A DNA stretch of 7,847 nucleotides from Candidatus Nitrotoga sp. CP45. Its GTDB lineage: Bacteria; Bacteroidota; Bacteroidia; Flavobacteriales; Flavobacteriaceae. Shown here in pieces: positions 5,549 through 7,847 of this stretch. Positions within the stretch are counted from its first letter, which is position 1, and each line of letters opens with the position of its first letter. The notes beneath the pieces are model-generated. The model was not told where the DNA came from. It did not search any database and saw nothing but the letters and a program-made list of their open reading frames with translations. Both the position numbers and the translations under genes were made by a program. The stretch spans positions 1-7,847 of the forward strand of contig CALQCV020000080.1 of assembly GCA_943329165.2 (NCBI GenBank). Reading direction: 5' to 3'.

Positions 5549-7345
5549 TTAATCATTCAACTTCAAAACCGCCATAAACGCTTCTTGCGGAATTTCAACA
5601 TTTCCTACCAAACGCATTCTTTTCTTTCCTTTTTTCTGTTTTTCCAAAAGTTTACGTTTTCGCGAAATATCGCCACCATAACATTTGGCAGTAACATCTT
5701 TTCTCAGCGCTTTTATGGTTTCACGCGCAATTATTTTGGCACCGATTGCCGCTTGAATCGGAATATCAAATTGTTGCCTTGGAATTAATTCACGTAACTT
5801 TTCACACATTTTTTTACCGATATTGTATGCGTTACTTTCGTGAATTAAGGCTGAAAGCGCATCAACAGATTGAGCATTTAACAGTACATCCAATTTTACT
5901 AATTTAGACGCACGCATTCCAATTGGTGAATAGTCAAACGAAGCATATCCTTTAGAAACCGTTTTCAATCTATCATAAAAATCGAATACAATTTCTGCCA
6001 AAGGCATATCAAAATTCAATTCAACTCTTTCTGTTGTCAAATACGTTTGATTCGTAATAACACCACGTTTTTCAATACACAAACTCATTACGTTACCAAC
6101 ATAATCAGCTTTAGTAATGATGGTTGCTTTGATATATGGCTCTTCAACTCGGTCTAATCTTGAAGGTTCCGGTAAATCGGATGGATTGTTAACTACAAAA
6201 GGCGTTTCTGGATCTTTTTTAGTGTAAGCCATATACGAAACGTTAGGAACTGTAGTAATTACAGACATGTCGAATTCGCGTTCCAAACGTTCCTGAATGA
6301 TTTCCATGTGCAGCATTCCTAAGAATCCGCATCGGAAACCAAATCCTAAAGCAGCCGAGCTTTCTGGTAAAAACACTAATGACGCATCGTTCAATTGTAA
6401 TTTTTCCATTGAAGAACGTAAGTCTTCATAATCTTCCGTATCAACAGGGTAAATTCCGGCGAAAACCATTGGTTTTACATCCTCAAATCCCGTAATCATA
6501 TTAGTTGTTGGCGTTTTTGCATCCGTCAAGGTGTCACCAACTTTTACTTCTTTTGCTTCTTTAATCCCAGAAATTAGATACCCAACATCACCAGTAGAAA
6601 TAACATCTTTTGGCACTTGATTTAACTTCAATGTACCAACTTCATCGGCAAAATATTCATTACCGGTAGCCATAAATTTGATTTTTTGACCTTTCCTAAT
6701 TTCGCCATTTTTCACACGAAAAATAACTTCAATTCCACGAAACGGATTGTAATGAGAATCAAAAATTAAGGCCTGTAAAGGTTCATCTTTTACGCCTTTT
6801 GGAGCGGGAATTTTTTCAATAATAGCTGCCAAAATATTTTCCACACCAAAACCGGTTTTACCAGAAGCATGGATAATGTCTTCCATTTTGCAACCTAATA
6901 AATCAATAATATCGTCGCTAACTTCTTCTGGATTCGCGCTTGGCAAATCCACTTTATTCAATACTGGAATGATTTCCAGGTCGTTTTCTAAAGCCAAATA
7001 CAAATTAGAAATCGTTTGTGCCTGAATGCTCTGAGCTGCATCTACGATCAACAAAGCTCCTTCGCATGCCGCAATCGAACGCGATACTTCATAGGAAAAA
7101 TCAACGTGTCCCGGAGTATCAATAAGGTTCAGGATATAATCTTCGCCTTTGTATTTATACTCCATCTGAATGGCGTGACTTTTTATAGTAATTCCACGCT
7201 CGCGCTCTAAGTCCATATTGTCAAGCAACTGCGCTTTTTCTTCACGAGCTGTAACGGTTTGTGTAGCACCAAGTAGTCGGTCTGCAAGCGTACTTTTTCC
7301 GTGGTCAATATGCGCAATAATGCAAAAATTTCTAATATGTTTCAT
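5549..7345 (-). CDS. lepA: Elongation factor 4 (LepA), ribosome back-translocation GTPase
   Basis: LepA/EF4 is a highly conserved GTPase of the EF-G family that acts on the ribosome and is linked to translation under stress and to 30S assembly. The 598-residue product is full length. The GTPase motifs are G1 AHIDHGKS (11-18), G2 ERERGITIK (47-55), G3 DTPGH (76-80), G4 NKVD (130-133) and G5 ASGKTG (160-165), where Gly replaces the more usual Ala of SAK. The EF-G-like domains follow, including [22 protein letters not shown]. The LepA-specific C-terminal domain closes the protein, with its basic [20 protein letters not shown] segment that contacts tRNA and the ribosome. The start at [16 protein letters not shown] is the standard N-terminus. 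Its mRNA ends at the terminator near 5460-5490, so it is probably monocistronic. Confidence 0.98.
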   Translation of the reverse strand: MKHIRNFCIIAHIDHGKSTLADRLLGATQTVTAREEKAQLLDNMDLERERGITIKSHAIQMEYKYKGEDYILNLIDTPGHVDFSYEVSRSIAACEGALLIVDAAQSIQAQTISNLYLALENDLEIIPVLNKVDLPSANPEEVSDDIIDLLGCKMEDIIHASGKTGFGVENILAAIIEKIPAPKGVKDEPLQALIFDSHYNPFRGIEVIFRVKNGEIRKGQKIKFMATGNEYFADEVGTLKLNQVPKDVISTGDVGYLISGIKEAKEVKVGDTLTDAKTPTTNMITGFEDVKPMVFAGIYPVDTEDYEDLRSSMEKLQLNDASLVFLPESSAALGFGFRCGFLGMLHMEIIQERLEREFDMSVITTVPNVSYMAYTKKDPETPFVVNNPSDLPEPSRLDRVEEPYIKATIITKADYVGNVMSLCIEKRGVITNQTYLTTERVELNFDMPLAEIVFDFYDRLKTVSKGYASFDYSPIGMRASKLVKLDVLLNAQSVDALSALIHESNAYNIGKKMCEKLRELIPRQQFDIPIQAAIGAKIIARETIKALRKDVTAKCYGGDISRKRKLLEKQKKGKKRMRLVGNVEIPQEAFMAVLKLND

Positions 7346-7377
7346 GTAAACTCAATATTGTCTTTTTGGAAACATGT

Positions 7378-7436
7378 AATGCTTCGCATTTCATCTTCGT
7401 TTTCTGTCAATTTTTGGGGGAAATGCTTTCGCATTT
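7378..7436. repeat. Pair of small palindromes in the lepA leader
   Basis: AATGC-TTC-GCATT (7378-7390) and AAATGC-TTTC-GCATTT (7421-7436) are two closely similar mini-hairpins about 30 bp apart. If transcription starts near the element at 7443-7450, both lie in the 5' leader of lepA. They have no obvious terminator T-run, and their function is unknown. Confidence 0.5.
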
Positions 7437-7442
7437 AGTCAG

Positions 7443-7450
7443 CAAATATA
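7443..7450 (-). promoter_or_regulatory. Candidate lepA promoter -7 element
   Basis: On the - strand this reads TATATTTG, an exact TAnnTTTG match about 100 bp upstream of the lepA start. No clear -33 TTG is present at the expected spacing, so the assignment is tentative. It implies a leader of about 90 bases containing the two mini-palindromes. Confidence 0.4.
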
Positions 7451-7468
7451 AGGCAAAGTTTTTGATTG

Positions 7469-7546
7469 AAGATTGAAGAGTAACGAATGTTGATTGATGA
7501 ATTAAATTCTTAAATCTAAAATCAACAAACTTCATTCAACAATCTT
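7469..7546. repeat. Imperfect 27-bp inverted repeat between divergent genes
   Basis: Bases 7469-7495 and the reverse complement of 7520-7546 match at about 20 of 27 positions. The perfect parts are at the outer end (AAGATTG / CAATCTT, 7 bp) and the inner end (TGTTGATT / AATCAACA, 8 bp), around a 24-base AT-rich loop. It lies between the lepA and dus promoters. It may be a degenerate dispersed palindrome or a structural element. Confidence 0.45.
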
Positions 7547-7549
7547 TAG

Positions 7550-7557
7550 TATTTTTG
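7550..7557 (+). promoter_or_regulatory. Candidate dus promoter -7 element
   Basis: TATTTTTG matches TAnnTTTG and lies 15 bases before the ATG at 7573, giving a very short leader as is common in Flavobacteria. I see no clear -33 TTG. Confidence 0.45.
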
Positions 7558-7572
7558 CCCAAAATTAATAGT

Positions 7573-7847
7573 ATGCCCAAAATAGGTAACATCATATTAC
7601 CAGATTTTCCTTTACTGCTTGCGCCTATGGAGGACGTGAGCGATCCGCCGTTTCGCAGATTGTGCAAATTGCATGGTGCCGATTTGATGTACTCGGAATT
7701 TATTTCTTCAGAAGGATTGATTCGTGATGCGATAAAAAGTAAAATGAAGTTGGATATTTTCGATTACGAAAGACCAGTCGGAATTCAGATTTTTGGAGGT
7801 GATGAAGAAGCCATGGAAATGTCATCTAGGATTGTTGATGCCGTTCG
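7573..7847 (+). CDS. dusB: tRNA-dihydrouridine synthase (5' part; runs off the right edge)
   Basis: Dus enzymes are FMN- and NADPH-dependent proteins that reduce particular uridines in tRNA to dihydrouridine. The frame is open from the ATG at 7573 to the end of the window, 91 complete codons. The start of the TIM-barrel is visible: PLLLAPMEDVSDPPFRRLC is the FMN-binding first strand and loop, followed by DLMYSEFISSEGL, and RPVGIQIFGGDEEAM is the second conserved block. The N-terminal MPKIGNIILPD resembles the DusB branch, but with only a quarter to a third of the protein in view, the subfamily is a guess. The gene is divergent from lepA and has its own candidate promoter. Confidence 0.9.
   Translation, partial: MPKIGNIILPDFPLLLAPMEDVSDPPFRRLCKLHGADLMYSEFISSEGLIRDAIKSKMKLDIFDYERPVGIQIFGGDEEAMEMSSRIVDAV

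Noticed and set aside
5310..5552. An 80-residue + strand frame ending in SPLGVRGL
   Set aside because: It overlaps the thiL start antisense and the lepA terminator; the tail is the GC-block repeat read as protein, so it is not a gene.
5549..7345. LepA G5 motif SGK instead of SAK as a sign of altered function
   Set aside because: The change is conservative, all other GTPase motifs are intact, and I believe it also occurs in related bacteria.

Overview
The window looks like chromosomal DNA from a low-GC member of the Bacteroidota, most likely a Flavobacterium-type organism. This rests on the AT-rich composition, the absence of Shine-Dalgarno sequences, several matches to the Bacteroidota -7 promoter element TAnnTTTG, lipoprotein and TPR histidine kinases of the flavobacterial kind, and a short intergenic element whose + strand reading is SPLGVRGL. 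The genus is inferred from these traits, not from a database match.

Left half (1-4193, + strand) is a signalling region. It holds the 3' end of a membrane histidine kinase (HisKA_3/HATPase_c class), then a 352-bp gene-free spacer, then a small secreted-peptide gene. That peptide is a signal sequence followed by almost four identical 13-residue units (IGGRGQVGTGNYD). A strong intrinsic terminator follows, then a second, paralogous kinase with a lipoprotein-type N-terminus, a TPR sensor and one transmembrane helix. The second kinase overlaps by 4 bp a response regulator with a REC domain and a divergent LuxR/GerE-type C-terminus. The order kinase - repeat peptide - TPR kinase - regulator is the most interesting part. 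A repeated exported peptide beside kinases with a TPR sensor suggests, without proving, a peptide-sensing circuit.

Right half (4194-7847) is housekeeping. thiL (thiamine-monophosphate kinase) and lepA (elongation factor 4) lie on the - strand, each with its own signals: a terminator after lepA, and TAnnTTTG elements before thiL and lepA. A tRNA-dihydrouridine synthase gene starts divergently from lepA and runs off the right edge. A terminator at about 4322-4352 separates the signalling cluster from the convergent thiL.

The intergenic spaces carry several small palindromes and repeats, described individually. I see no tRNA, rRNA, CRISPR array, insertion sequence or integrase.
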